This document shows positions 20,371 through 33,500 of a DNA stretch of 64,000 nucleotides, one piece after another. A program made the position numbers and the translations under genes. Source of the stretch: Oscarella lobularis. Lineage: Eukaryota; Porifera; Homoscleromorpha; Homosclerophorida; Oscarellidae. Numbering within the stretch: position 1 is the stretch's first letter; each line of letters opens with the position of its first letter. Under the pieces are notes generated by a model, which saw only the letters and a program-made list of their open reading frames with translations, had not been told where the DNA came from and searched no databases. The DNA lies in assembly GCF_947507565.1 (NCBI RefSeq), contig NC_089178.1, positions 2,666,001 through 2,730,000 on the forward strand. The letters are read 5' to 3'.

Positions 20371-22567
20371 ATGGAAAGAAGTCTGCAGGTAGACCTAATC
20401 GCTTTTTTTCCCTATCCGATCCGAATTCTCATTCGTCGTTAGCGCTGGATCACCGATTACGTGGGATTCCGCTTCGTCATCGTCGCCACGGTCACTGGAG
20501 CTGGAATCGCCGTCGTGGGCTTTAGCCTCTTCGGTCGCCAACGAAATAGAAATAGAGCCCCCGTCACGTCAGACGAAGTAGATTACAGGGAACTCCGAGA
20601 CGCGTCTCAACGCACTGTAACAGGTGGGATCCCACGAGGAGGCGTAGAGAGAACATCTTGCGAGCTCGATGTTTTGAGCAGACGAAACTCCTACGGTGAA
20701 CGAAACAATGGGCCATCTCCTTCCAGTTCGGTCATCGTCAGTTGCAAGTGCAAGTGCCAAAGAATTGTGCGATCAAGGTTGTCTATTTTTGTGACCGTCA
20801 TCATCTAGTTCTATTTCTCTTGTACGTAAGGTTGCGAGTCTTTTTCCACAGCAATCACTTTATGGGAGAGGTCCTTGGCTGCGTGTCAGGCCGCTTCGTC
20901 GCCCGCTAGCAGCAGTGCTGCTGATTCGGCGGCAATGATAGCTCTCGCTCAACAGCTCAGATCGACGCTGAGGCAAGCGTACTTCGTCCAAGATGTCATA
21001 CAGCACATTGGACGAAAAAATTCGAGCGTTCGACGTCATCGTCAAACAGTTCCAGACGGTTCTGCTCTCACGTTATCTGCAAAGGCAGACGTAGATAGAC
21101 TCAAAGTTGACAACAATGATGACCGTCACGACAATGACGACGACGACGACGACGCAAGCTCGGCGGACTCATTTGTGTCGGCTTCGGTTGATTTTTCAGT
21201 GAGGAAGAAAACGACGTAGGCAATGGTTTGATTTGTTATTTGCTGTAGCAGGTTGAACGAGAAGATATTGCTGTTGTGAATTCTCAAGACGTTCTTCTAG
21301 CGGCCGAAACGACTACTAGGTATTTTCACAGTGTTCTATTATAGACGAATTTTGCTAACGTTGTTTAGTCAAAATGCACTATATCAGGAAGGCCTGGCAC
21401 TAGCTAGAGCAAACAGCATTCCATGTAGATCGGATAGGTATATTTAGATCTTCTATTTCTATTCGTTTTTTTTTGTGATGACTAGTCTCTTCTATAGAAC
21501 GTCTATACTTCATTGCAAAAGTAAAAAAGACTTTCTGGCCAAACTCTACGGCGTGCGAAAGGCTTTCGACGTAGGGACTCGGTTCCATTTTAGTGCCCAC
21601 GTACCTCTCCCTCTATTTCTCCACCAGACGCTCCTCCAGTCTCATGACATCAGATGCTACATGGCCGAGTCCGGGAAGAATCTCGTTACGGCAATATTGA
21701 AATGGGCGAAAGAAGTGCGGGAGGGGGTGGGGGGGGGAGTCTTTCTCCGGCCCTAATTAACGTTGGATTGCTTCCTGGCAGGATTTCCGTGCATTTGAAA
21801 CAAAGTACGACGCACTGGTAGCTTGGATATCAGACAGGGAAAACTGGTCAAAGGTCGAAGAAGAGCTGGGAAGTCGAGGGGTGAGAGAAGCATTGACGTT
21901 TATGTTAGCTGAGCGTTTCCTCCCCCCCTGCAAGGTTCCCTCTTTCACTTTCTATGACATTGTTCTGGACTTTGTCCTTCTCGACGCGTTTGAAGACGCG
22001 GAAAATCCGCCGTCGACTGTCGTTACGATTCTCGGCAATCGATGGCTTACGCAAGGATTCAAACGATCTGTAGGAAAATCCTTTGGGTCTACCAGTAGTG
22101 TGAATAGGATATAGGGGATTCTTTAGGCTTTTACAACCGCTGTGTGGTCCGTCATCAAGGCAAAAAAGCGACTGGTAAAGGTAACATCATTTTGTTCCGG
22201 GGTCAAAAGGGGAGGAAGTTCTAATTTGGCGAAAAGGTTTCAGGGGGGTTCATGTCGCATTTTTATGAAGTCATGGAACACGTCAGTCCTATTATGGCGT
22301 GGGGTCTTCTCGGACCGGACCGGACGTTCGGGGCGAAAATTACTCTAGTGAAGGCAAGATCCTTTAGCCGCGCTGCTACAGGAATTGGCTGATTGATTGA
22401 TTGATTGATTGATTGCGCAGGATCAGGTTCTTGGATGTCTTCAAGACGTTTTCTCTATCGAAAAATCAAACTATAGCAGCGCTTCGACGCTGGCCCAAGA
22501 CATTTTATCCCAACTCAAACGCCGCATGCAGGCGACACTGAGTGAACTTTCGATGAACGAAACCTGA
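20371..22567 (+). CDS. MIGA2: Mitoguardin (outer mitochondrial membrane, MIGA/FAM73 family)
   Basis: Exon 1 is 18 nt (20371-20388). Exon 2 (20443-20777) encodes a membrane anchor (FRFVIVATVTGAGIAVVGFSLFG) and a polar region. Later exons carry the conserved acidic DSFVSASVDFS, KKDFLAKLYGVRKAFD, FYDIVLDFVLLDAFEDAENPPSTV, NRWLTQGFKRSALTTAVWSVIKAKKRLVKGGFMSHFYEVMEHVSPIMAWGLLGP (read in pieces) and a final NYSSASTLAQDILSQLKRRM. Mitoguardins link mitochondrial fusion, lipid transfer and ER contacts. The splice pattern between about 20778 and 21100 could not be resolved: two frames are open there, so the middle of the protein is uncertain. The last third is firm. Confidence 0.85.
22389..22417. repeat. 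(GATT)n microsatellite
   Basis: About seven TGAT/GATT units in an intron just before the final mitoguardin exon. Confidence 0.85.
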
Positions 22568-22665
22568 AATGGTAACCCGCGATGTCTATAATGGGAAGGA
22601 GTGCGCGACGCGTATAATGAGCGTTATTTTAATTTGACTTTTATTGAAGCTCCTATGAACGGTGT

Positions 22666-23836
<1,171 letters not shown>

Positions 23837-24278
23837 GCTACCGTGCGCTAGACCTACAAGTGCGGGGTGAGCTGTACCGCCGCATAGAGCAGTGATCACC
23901 GCTTCGCAGTTTACCCTAACCCCTTTGTACCAGTTACTGGCTGTAGTTACAAAGCGAAATGGAAGAGAGACCGACGTAATGAATGCGAAGATCGTCGCCT
24001 TATACTGTAAGGGATTCGACGAGCTTATCGTGCCGGTACGAAGCGGAGAAAGAACGAGAAAGGACGAGGGAAAACCGGCTAAAGGTTAATTAATTACGAC
24101 GTCAGGGATTTTTCTTCCACGTGTTATTACGTAATCGAAACGAAAAAAGAACGTGCGTCATTTCCGGCCCTGACTCAGTACAGTACTATAAAACACTGTA
24201 CAGTAGGTCCAGTGGCAATTGCGTCACTTCCGAAAGCTCTAGTATAAGACGAGTGGACATTCGCTATTTCGTAGAACA
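23837..24278. other. Intergenic promoter region between two divergent genes
   Basis: No gene is visible. Around 24176-24207 there are several copies of the palindromic word TACAGTA/GTACTGTA around a TATAAAA-like string (CTATAAAACAC). A single TATA box on the plus strand would suit the gene starting at 24279. Otherwise nothing is recognised. Confidence 0.4.
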
Positions 24279-25671
24279 ATGATGATGGTGGAGACACCCC
24301 AACTTGACTCGGAGGTACGTCTACGCGTGTCTACGACCGTACGTTGTATTGATCACTGATCGTATGGGATAGAACGCTTGTTGAAGTAGTACAGTGTGTT
24401 TGTATTACAGTGTGTTTGTATTACAGTGTGTGGTAGTAGAGGGCAGCAGTAGTACTACGGTATCCAAATGGGTGGGGTTACTCACGTGACATATGTTGCT
24501 CTGTTTCGCAGCAACCGTTCAAACATGCAAGCAATTGGAGCACCATGGAGATCAAAAAGCCGCCCAGTCGCATAGAAAAATTGTTGGACTTGAGGGAACC
24601 TGCACAGACGAATTTTTTGTTTGAGGATGACCTCTCTCCAAGATCGGCTACAACAAAAGCGCCTTGTTATGGTACAGAGCAAAGAAAACTAGAAGAAAGG
24701 GTTGACTTTCTCGAGAAGGAACTGCGACGAAAGGACAGTCAATTGAATCAAACAAAAACCTATTTGGATATCATAGAGAAAGACAGGGCAACGTGTAAAC
24801 AAGAATTGAAAGCATATAACATGCAGGTGAGCAAAGGTAATCAAGGTTCACGTTTACATAAAAACAGTCAATTCTATGTAGACTCTAATATGGAGGAATG
24901 AGATGGAAAGCAAAATGGAAGAAGTAGCTGCAATGCAGGAAAAGATGGATTTTCTGGCTGCTGAGAACGCGAGGCTCAAAGGGGCTGCGTACGAAAATGA
25001 AGATCTAAGGCAGAAAATTGACGTAATTGAAGCTGAACGACAGCGAGCTGTGGACGAGAGCAAAAAGAACGCAGTAAGAAAAAAAATCAGCTCAAAAAAG
25101 AATTGATCAAAAATCTATTTCTATTTTAGATTTTAATTCGGGATTTGCAGAAACAGCTTGCAGAGCACAACAGCACGCAAGATTTTCACTCGAACGCTGC
25201 ACCAACGAGTTCCTTTCCTCAGGTACTACATCAATCGTATGTACACATATAGACTACATATAACTATGATGCTACTTATTTTAGCTTCTTTGCCACAATC
25301 CTTCACATATTCAAGCGTCTGTTCAAAGACGGTTAATCCTCCCAGAACGCGTTCGTCCTTCCGAACCAGAAATTCGATGGCACCCCAAGGAAGAAGATGA
25401 CCTGTCGCCGTCAAGTCCTCCTGCCCAACACCTGGCTGCCGATCAGTATGGTCCCTTGCAAGCTTGGCTGCGAAAACAGAACATGGAAGCAGCTTTTAGC
25501 GGAGCTTATGCTGTTTCGTCTCCTATTTATAAGCAAACGTCGCCTTCTTCTTCACCAAAGGCTTCTAAAAGAAGTAGTTTGTCTCAATATCTAGAATGCC
25601 CAAAATGCGAAAGTAGATTTGATGCGAATAATTTTTCTGCATATAGATATCATTTAGAAGATTGCCTATGA
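24279..25671 (+). CDS. Coiled-coil protein with C-terminal C2HC zinc finger, 340 aa
   Basis: Five exons (24279-24314, 24512-24826, 24882-25073, 25130-25222, 25285-25671) join in phase. After a short N-terminus there are about 150 residues of coiled coil (EQRKLEERVDFLEKELRRKD, MEEVAAMQEKMDFLAAEN). A Pro/Ser-rich linker follows. The last 27 residues form a zinc finger, YLECPKCESRFDANNFSAYRYHLEDCL, with C-x2-C and H-x3-C spacing. This finger resembles ubiquitin-binding UBZ fingers of TAX1BP1/CALCOCO or TNIP-like adaptors. The family is not certain. A fragment of its last exon is duplicated downstream (25914-25991). Confidence 0.75.
24391..24431. repeat. 16-bp tandem repeat, about 2.6 copies
   Basis: The unit ACAGTGTGTTTGTATT occurs twice in full and once in part inside intron 1 of the coiled-coil zinc-finger gene. 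Confidence 0.85.
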
Positions 25672-25913
25672 AATTTATTTGACCTCCTGCTATTTATTAT
25701 TTGAAGTTTTTATTCTCGGTAATTTATTAGCGTGCGTCACACGCAAGCACGTGCTAAAAAACTAAAAAAAAGCTGCCGGACAACACTAGAATCGAAAGAG
25801 TTTTAGTCTCTGCCGCGCTCTGACTGTCAACGAATTTGCCCTCTCATTTTTTCCTCGCCTTCGCAACCGCCTCCGCCAATTCCTTTCACTCTTGCCAGTT
25901 TTGGACTTCTCCT

Positions 25914-26060
25914 CAGAAATTCGATGGCACCCTAAGGAAAAAAGATGACCTGTCACCTTCAAGTTCTCCTGCCCAACACCTGGCTACAGACGTCGCCTTT
26001 TCTTAACTAAAACGAGTGGACAACGCAGTGACACGTGCAAAAAGATAGTTTTTCTCAATG
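25914..26060 (+). pseudogene. Truncated duplicate of the upstream gene's last exon
   Basis: Positions 25914-25991 repeat 25364-25441 of the coiled-coil gene with a few substitutions; both contain GAAATTCGATGGCACCC and CCTGCCCAACACCTGGCT. The copy has one extra base near AAGGAAAAAAGATG, which shifts the frame. After a deletion a shorter piece resembles the ACGTCGCC...AAAGATAGTTTTTCTCAATG part of the same exon. It has no coding capacity and looks like a local tandem duplication in decay. Confidence 0.75.
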
Positions 26061-26078
26061 CAAGGTACTACTACTCTA

Positions 26079-27233
26079 CTACTTTCCAAAAATAAATTTC
26101 AAAGGCAAATGAACGCGATCTCTCCATGTCTCTTCAGAGTGCGTGATCCCATTGGGTCTTCTGTCCGCACAAGCATCCAAGAAATATTCAAAGTCATCCC
26201 CTTCTTTCCAGTCCAATGACCGCATCAACTCGGCCATCTGCAACGTCTCATACATATTATCCCCTTGGCCGTTGCCGGAATCAACATAGATACGACTAGA
26301 AACCTTCTTCGCGCTTCGAAGCAAATCAAACGAAGTGACGTTGTGACAATCGGCAAACCAGAAAGAAGGAGAAAGACACGCAGCGTTGCCAAACACGTGG
26401 TCGTGCGTCATGGCAAGCGTAAACGAAACGAGACCGCCCATTGAAGCGCCCATCGTCGCAGTACATTTCGCCTCGGACAAGGTCCGAAAATTCTCATCAA
26501 TAGTCGGCTTCACACATTCTACAAGGTATCGAATATAGGGATCCTTGGATGCTTGAAGAAATGACCCGGTGCAGTATTCTCTCATGCGATTTCCAGGTCG
26601 TAAGCCGTCTACGTTGGGAATGGCAACGAGAATGAATTCGCGAAGAATTCCTTCGGCCCACATGCGATCGAGCTTCTCGTCCAAATACCAGCCACCTGAC
26701 ATCGGCCCACCTCTATCCCCCGGCGTCGAGAAGACATTCTGACCGTCGTGCACGTACAGAACGGGATAACGCGACTCGACGTCATAATTCAACGGCAAGT
26801 AGACGAAGACGGGTCGTCGAAGGATACCGTACGCGGCGATATCTGACGTCACTTCCGGTTGAATGACTCGAAATTGCGACCCGTCGGCGTTGGGACGAGA
26901 GTAGGCGCGATGGGGCGCGTGGCACTCGCGCCAAACGCACACGGCCGGATCCATGTGAACGAACATGATCGAATTGCCGTAATCGGTCTCGTCGCGATGC
27001 GGATTGTTCGGATCGGCGACCCACGCGGTGCCGTCGACGAGAAACTTGTATTTGTAATAGCCTTCGATGAGGGGAAGAGTGATGCGATACTCGTCCGGCT
27101 CAGTTTTCGACATGGGAAGGCGCGACGGATCCCAGCCGCAGAAGTCGCCCACGAGCGCGACCGAACGCGCTTCGGCGTTTCTGTAGATGAACGTCACGCG
27201 ATACCAGTCCTCGTCCTTGAACTTCCACGGCAT
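26079..27233 (-). CDS. CBM48-like domain plus Fes/esterase-D type hydrolase, 384 aa, intronless
   Basis: A single exon encodes an N-terminal E-set/CBM48-like module (residues about 1-95: VTFIYRNAEARSVALVGDFCGWDP ... YKYKFLVDGTAWVADPNNPH). An alpha/beta-hydrolase of the enterochelin-esterase (Fes, esterase D) family follows. Landmarks are YPVLYVHDGQNVF, the oxyanion-side segment, and the nucleophile elbow GASMGG (Ser around residue 270). A distal His lies in NGITHSEETWRDRVHLPL. This two-domain plan is common in bacteria for siderophore or feruloyl esters. The lack of introns and the family distribution make acquisition from bacteria possible, though base composition looks like its neighbours. 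Substrate unknown. Confidence 0.85.
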   Translation of the reverse strand: MPWKFKDEDWYRVTFIYRNAEARSVALVGDFCGWDPSRLPMSKTEPDEYRITLPLIEGYYKYKFLVDGTAWVADPNNPHRDETDYGNSIMFVHMDPAVCVWRECHAPHRAYSRPNADGSQFRVIQPEVTSDIAAYGILRRPVFVYLPLNYDVESRYPVLYVHDGQNVFSTPGDRGGPMSGGWYLDEKLDRMWAEGILREFILVAIPNVDGLRPGNRMREYCTGSFLQASKDPYIRYLVECVKPTIDENFRTLSEAKCTATMGASMGGLVSFTLAMTHDHVFGNAACLSPSFWFADCHNVTSFDLLRSAKKVSSRIYVDSGNGQGDNMYETLQMAELMRSLDWKEGDDFEYFLDACADRRPNGITHSEETWRDRVHLPLKFIFGK

Positions 27234-27567
27234 CTTTGGGGCGGAATCTCGTCACGTGACACGTGTTTTGATTCCAGTCGGCTGCGCTGGAGATCTGAAA
27301 AGAGGCTAGCAGAGTACGATCAGACAAAAAATTAATTGAATTTCTGAAACACGAGCTTCAAAAAGAAACGGTCACGTGGCAATACAGTGTAGTGTTAGCG
27401 CACGTCCGAGCAAAAAGCAAAACCTCGTGCGTCGATCGATTCATTGTGCGACGATCTCCTCGCGGCGACATAGCGCCTGTATAGATTGCGACGCTGCAAT
27501 TATAGACTCCTCGACGACATAATCGGCTCGATTGGAGCCTAAAAGCGCGCGTGAAACACCGAGAACG
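27234..27567. other. Intergenic region, divergent promoter
   Basis: Between the start codons of the esterase (minus) and exportin-T (plus). Several CACGTG-like/CACGTGAC words occur (27252-27262 and 27370-27378). No gene is supported here. Confidence 0.4.
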
Positions 27568-30500
27568 ATGAACGAATCGGCACTCGAGGGTCTCTTGCCG
27601 ACAGCGAGCGCGCAAGCACGACACTCCGTACGTAAAACATGTGTGGGAGATAACGAAAATCACGAATAAATTAGATTCTAACCTATTTCGAGCAATTGAA
27701 AGCGTCCGACGACGGATGGCTACTTTGTGCAGAAACCTTTCTCAATGGAGTCTACAGGCAATACTATTCAAATTTTTGATATTTTTTAGTAGTCCTTCTC
27801 TTTCGTTTTAGCAATCAGCACATTCAGTTCTTTCTCCTTCAAGTCCTGGAGCATCACGTGCGTGCGAGACACGCGCGAGAAAGCGAAGAGGCCCAGGCGC
27901 GTCTGCGCGACTTTTTCTTATCGTGGATTCGGCGCCAGGCTAGTAGGAAGATTGACCTATGAGCGAGGGAAAAGGATGTCTTTGATGTAGGAGTCGAGCA
28001 AGGAGCGCTTGATTGTTAGAAAGTTTTCGCAACTCTGCAGTTTGGTTTTGGTCTGCGATTATCCAGAGAAGGTCAGATGAGATTTCGTTTTAATGTTTCT
28101 ATTTTAAATCGACTTTTTTTTTAGTGGCCCACTTTCTTTACTGACTTGATCGAATGCCTTTCTCTTGGCATCTCGTCTATCGAAATCTACTTGAGAATTC
28201 TACTTGCCATCAGCGAAGAAGTAGCAGACAAGGATATTCCTCGAACCAGAGAAGTCACAGAGCATTTAATATTTTATGGGTATGTAGGATTGTGCACATT
28301 TAGGAATTAGAACGAAATACGCTGATAAAAGATACAATGCGATTGCAGTGTATTCCCCAACTCGTTGATTCGTGGCTGCAAATCTTGGTTAGTTAGAATG
28401 AAGAATTAATTTCAAAAAAGGTAGTTAATTAATTAATAATTTTAGAGCACGACCGAGCAATCGAATCATGAATTGACATGCCTTTGCTTGGAAGCGATTG
28501 GGACGTACGTTGCTTGGATTGACATCAATCTCATTGTGAATGATACCATAGTTGGGTAGGGGAGGGTTTTTTTGCGCTTTGTTTTGATTTTATGAGGGGA
28601 GTGCTTATTGTAGGCTGCTTTTGAAGTATATGAGAGTCGAGACTCTGCGAGAAAGTGCAGCGGATTGCCTTCACGAAATTATAAGAAAAGGTATGAGGCG
28701 TCATTTTGAAAGAAAGTTGATTAGCTTTTTTTCTTTGTGAAAGGCATGGATCCTATTGCCAAAACCAAACTGATTGAATCTATAATGAAGCTATTGGAAA
28801 ACTCAGGCTTTTATCCTCCACCAGAGGTCGCATTCAACTGTTAGATATGTGTGTACTGTAAATAACGTCGATATTTAGGGCGAGGGCATTGAATTTGTTG
28901 CCAAACTGTCCAAACTATTAAACGGGATAGGTCAAGGATTGGTGGCTAATTGGACAAAGTTAGTCAGTTATCTGCAAAGCAGGGCACTATGATTACAACT
29001 CTCTCTCTCTTTTTTAGAGTTGTCAGAAGCGGGGAAGAAGAGCCAGCTGCTCACGCGGAAGCAGCGGACGAGATACTTTCCGCAATTGAATCAAAACTTC
29101 CTCTTCTATACAGGTACGGAGCAAATCAAACTCTACATTCCCCTTTGCCTCAGCTCTCACTTTCTACAGATTCTTAGGTGATGAAGATGACGATGTTTCA
29201 CAGTGTGTCTTGGGCTTTGCCCAGGCGTACGTAGCTATTCTCAAACATGTGCGTATCTCCTATTGTAGACGCTATCGTGGCTTCACGTTTTTCTTACCAT
29301 AGAGTGGGGATCTTGCTCAGCGTTGCCGCAGTCACGTCAGCAACATTTTGTCAATAGCCATAAAGAAGCTTCGATATGATGAATCATATGATTTTGATTC
29401 TGAAGTAAGATAGCATGATGTCATCGTTTAGAAACTAAGTAAAGTTATCTTGATATTGTGTTAGGGTGAAGATGAAGCCATGTTTATGGAATACAGAAAG
29501 CAGCTGAAACTCTTATTTGACAGCCTCGTACTCTTGGTAAGATGAGACAGATTCAGTTGATAACCGTTTAGTATCAATTATATCTTCAGGATCCTGAGCT
29601 TTGCCTACTAACAATACGCGACTACGTGGCACGAGTATTCGAGTAATATAATATATATAATGAGAGTTCGTGTAGAAATCAAACAAAAAATTTTAGAAAC
29701 ATCGAGACCTGTCCCTTTGAAGACACCGAGGTTGCTCTACGTCTTGTTTACATGTTGGGCGACACGTTACCGGTAAGAAAAGCATACACGCACACAACAT
29801 CGAACTAAGCAAAAGCCTTATTACACTGGGGTCTCCCTTTCATCTGTAAGTTGGGTAGTCCCGTCAGTAACTTCTTCCGCTTCACTGCCATCGCTTTCCA
29901 CAATATGGTGATATTTCTTGAGATGCTTCTTGAAACGCTTCTGGTCTTTTGATTGTCTGATCATCAGGTTGCATTGGGGTGTGCCCTTCTTGCACTGTAT
30001 TGGCTTTTCCGGCCCGAAATAAAATTCGTATAAGTCGGTGCAATTGAGCCAAATGCAGGTTACATTTTTTATAATAAATGCCGATATATCGACACCGTGC
30101 TGAAACCACAAAATTGATCTTATGATCAAATAAGCAATGTCGAGCAGCAGATTTACGAAAATGTAGATCATTTTGTAATTGCCCCAACGCAATCTTCCAA
30201 GAGTCCCCGATTGCCATTTTTCTTTAAGTTCGCGCAGCGCAATTGCCGGTGAAGCGAGATTAATGCACGAGAAAATTATCATAGCCCAGCGTATTGATCC
30301 CGGTAGTATACCCAGCGTTTCAAGACGAAACAGCGTCTCAAGCAGTTCAACCGTGTCAAGAATATCCCATATCATACCTCCCTGAGTAAATAGGAACATG
30401 TAGTAATGGACACAAGCACACAAGCACACAAGCGAAACCCCTGACGCTTAACTACCCCATACGCTCCCCCCCATACGTCTACTGGTGTACATACAAAAAT

Positions 30501-33500
30501 TTAAATATTCTCTCTCTACGACGAACCTGTATGCGTTCGATGGAGAGTCGACGTCGCGAAAACGCTTCCGACGAATGATGAGCGCTAACGAGAATAAGAA
30601 AGAGCAGCGCCGTACCGGCGATGATGACTTTGACGCCGTTCTCGCTCGTTTCGTCGTATCTAAGCAGTTTCGCGTCGTCGTGAAAAATGTAGATAATCGG
30701 CGGCGAGAGACCGAGCACGGCGTAAAAAAACCACGCGATGTAGGCCGATTTGAGCCTGATCGCCTCGTTGCCGCTACTATCAGTGGCGTCGCTGTAGCGA
30801 TTCCACACATAGTGGCCTATGCCTGTAATGGCTTCGAGCCAGGCGAACCAGGCGATTACGCCGAGCGGGACGAGCCAGTAGAGAGCTGACAGCTCGGCTG
30901 TCTTTGCGTTTTTCGTCGCGTTCTGCGAAACGTCGACGTCGAACGCTGACAGATTGTTTGTCGTCGTTTCGGTCGCGTCCTGCGGAATGCGAACGGCGAA
31001 GTAGTCGAGACTGCCCAGTTGCACGATAACGATAAAGACGGAGAGCACTTTGAAGAATATCTCCGTTCGGTGGACCATCGTTCTCCTCCTTTTTGCACCA
31101 GCAAGTCCCTGATAACACGTGCTCACTGTAAACTATTTATTTGTTTTTGTTATGAGGTGTATCCTAGGGACCTCATTTCGGAATGGATTGCAAGTATCCT
31201 CTACTCAAGTCATTAACCCGCATGGTGATTTCAAGTCAAGTTTCATACCACAGCCATTATGCTGTAGTTGAGCTGGTATATGAAATAATAGATAAGCAAG
31301 AAAAAAATATAGCTTATATATTTTAGTTCTTTGAAACTGTTGTGAGGTACGAAAAATATTTTAATCATGACGCAGAGCATCTGCCACTTGTTCTGGTAAA
31401 AATTGGCTTTGATTGGTCGTTTGATTGATAGATTTGTTTTTTATGCACTGTAGTCTGCTTTTCTTGACAATCGAGGTCTCAGACATCCTCACGCTCGTTT
31501 GAGAAGCCGATGCTCCTATCTTTTTTCACGTTTTGTAAAAACCGTTAGGTACACCGTCTCAAGTGAGGTCATACGTTTCAAATAAGCGCGGTCTGTTTTC
31601 TAGAGTTCATTTGGCAAGCTATGCACACGAAATATTAAAACGCATGCAAGATCTACTCATAGTAGAAGTCGCTGGACATAGCCTAGTCTCCATGGAAGAC
31701 CAGGTGCAGAGAACGTATTGAAATTATCGAATAATTTTCTAATTATTTATTTGCGAAGCTATTTTTGTACGAAGCCGCAGGAGCGTTGATCATTTCCAGC
31801 GGATCAGAACCCAAAGTAGAGATAACCCAGTGCGAGAATTGGGCTATTGCAGTTTGACTGTTTAGAAACAGCTTGAAATGATGAAATCTCTCGTCGCTCC
31901 CGTCTTGGCGAAAGTGGAATCGAGTATCAGAGATGTAGGTCAATGTGCTAGGTTGCGTTTTTGCTAGGTATTAATTTCTCTTCGATCTAGCTTTGTGCAA
32001 TTGAAGACGAAGCAAAGCAGAATCATCTAGCTCAATTTATAAATCATTTAATACTACTGGGACTGTGCGTGTGACAGGGTGAAAACCTCTCGAGGTTATT
32101 TATTCTCGCTTTTGTATAGGCGGACTAGCAAAGCGTTCACTGCTCATCAGACAGTGCAGCAATGCGGGAGCACGGAATGCTTTACGGAAGTCGGACTTTT
32201 TTTTCTCTTCTAAATTTATATGGAAACGCATCTCTTTTGTTCAGGTTTTGACTGTGTGTCTGAAGGTGCTCAACGTTCCTGTGCACAGAGAAATGCTTCA
32301 CTCGGGTAAGAAAAAACGTTTCTATGTTTCTAACGAAGCACGGCGGTTTTGGTGCGTAGCTGTGAGGCAGCTGTTGCATCGAATGGTTGTTTGTCTGGGT
32401 GAAGACATTCTTCCCTACGTTCCCTTGGCCGTTTCTCACTTGCTCAAGGATTGCGGCGTAAGGAATGGGGTACAGTACGAAAGGAGACTGATTTTCATTT
32501 TCGGCTTTTTAGGAAAGGGATCTCCAAGAATTTATACCTTTTATCAATCAGCTGGTCGCACGATTTAAAGTCGGGCAGTAGGTTGCGCGCTTTGTTCAAT
32601 TGGAAATTCTCCTTCTTTAGGCGCAAGTCCAACCCATCGTCAACGAAATTTTCATGCCAATAGTTCGGGGCATATTTAATTTTCTCGGTGCACTCGAAGA
32701 GGAATCAGATCCAAACGTACTAGCAGTCGCGCGAATGAAATAGGGGAGTGCGAGTGCTTGTCTAGATTGTCAGAGAGAAAGAGGCCCTTCAAAAGTGCTA
32801 CTTCTCTTTCATTGGATGCATTGTCGTTAATAACCAATTTCAAGTTATTGCTGATCAACGTAGGCACTGCCATACGTACGCGTAGTCGTAATTTGAATGT
32901 GTACTGACTGCCTTAGAACCTGAGCACACACAGGAAATACTTTTGACCTTGGTGCACGGAGCTCTGGACTTTCCTGAACCATCAGTACGTATTATATTTC
33001 TGGTATCTGCCCACCAAAGGTCATGAAATTTCTCTATTTTTAGACTCAGAAGTACTGCTTCAGTTGTCTAAAAAAGCTCGTAGAAGTATGGGGTAAGCGG
33101 ACTGTAAGCCAGAAAGACGCGTTAGCTGAATGAGACACGTTCAAGGTGGTGGCACCAGCTCGGTGCCTGGATTTGACGAGTTCATTTACAAGAATATCAT
33201 TCCTGCCTGTTTCGTGGCTCCACTGAAGGCAACGTTTGATTTAAAAGACGTGCAGGCACTGACAGTAAGGCAAGGCGCAATTATTTCTCTTGCTGCATTT
33301 TTACACAAGCTTTCCTCTGTGGAGGTATTGAGCGAGAGTGGCCAGGTCATGAAAACTATACTAGCACGCAGGGTAAGCCTCATAAAGTTGCCAAGAACTA
33401 GCCTGGTATTTCTTTTGCAATAGGGAGTAGAGCTTTTTCACTATCTCCAGTCAGAGTACCTTCCTTCCTTAAATTTTTCATCAGAACTAATACAAGTAAT

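Noticed and set aside
21716-21745. G-run (GGGGGTGGGGGGGG) as a G-quadruplex regulator
   Set aside because: It lies in a mitoguardin intron, has irregular spacing and nothing links it to a function.
30479-31126. XPOT split into two genes around the nested region
   Set aside because: The exons on both sides join in phase and match one continuous exportin-T protein, so nesting is the better explanation.
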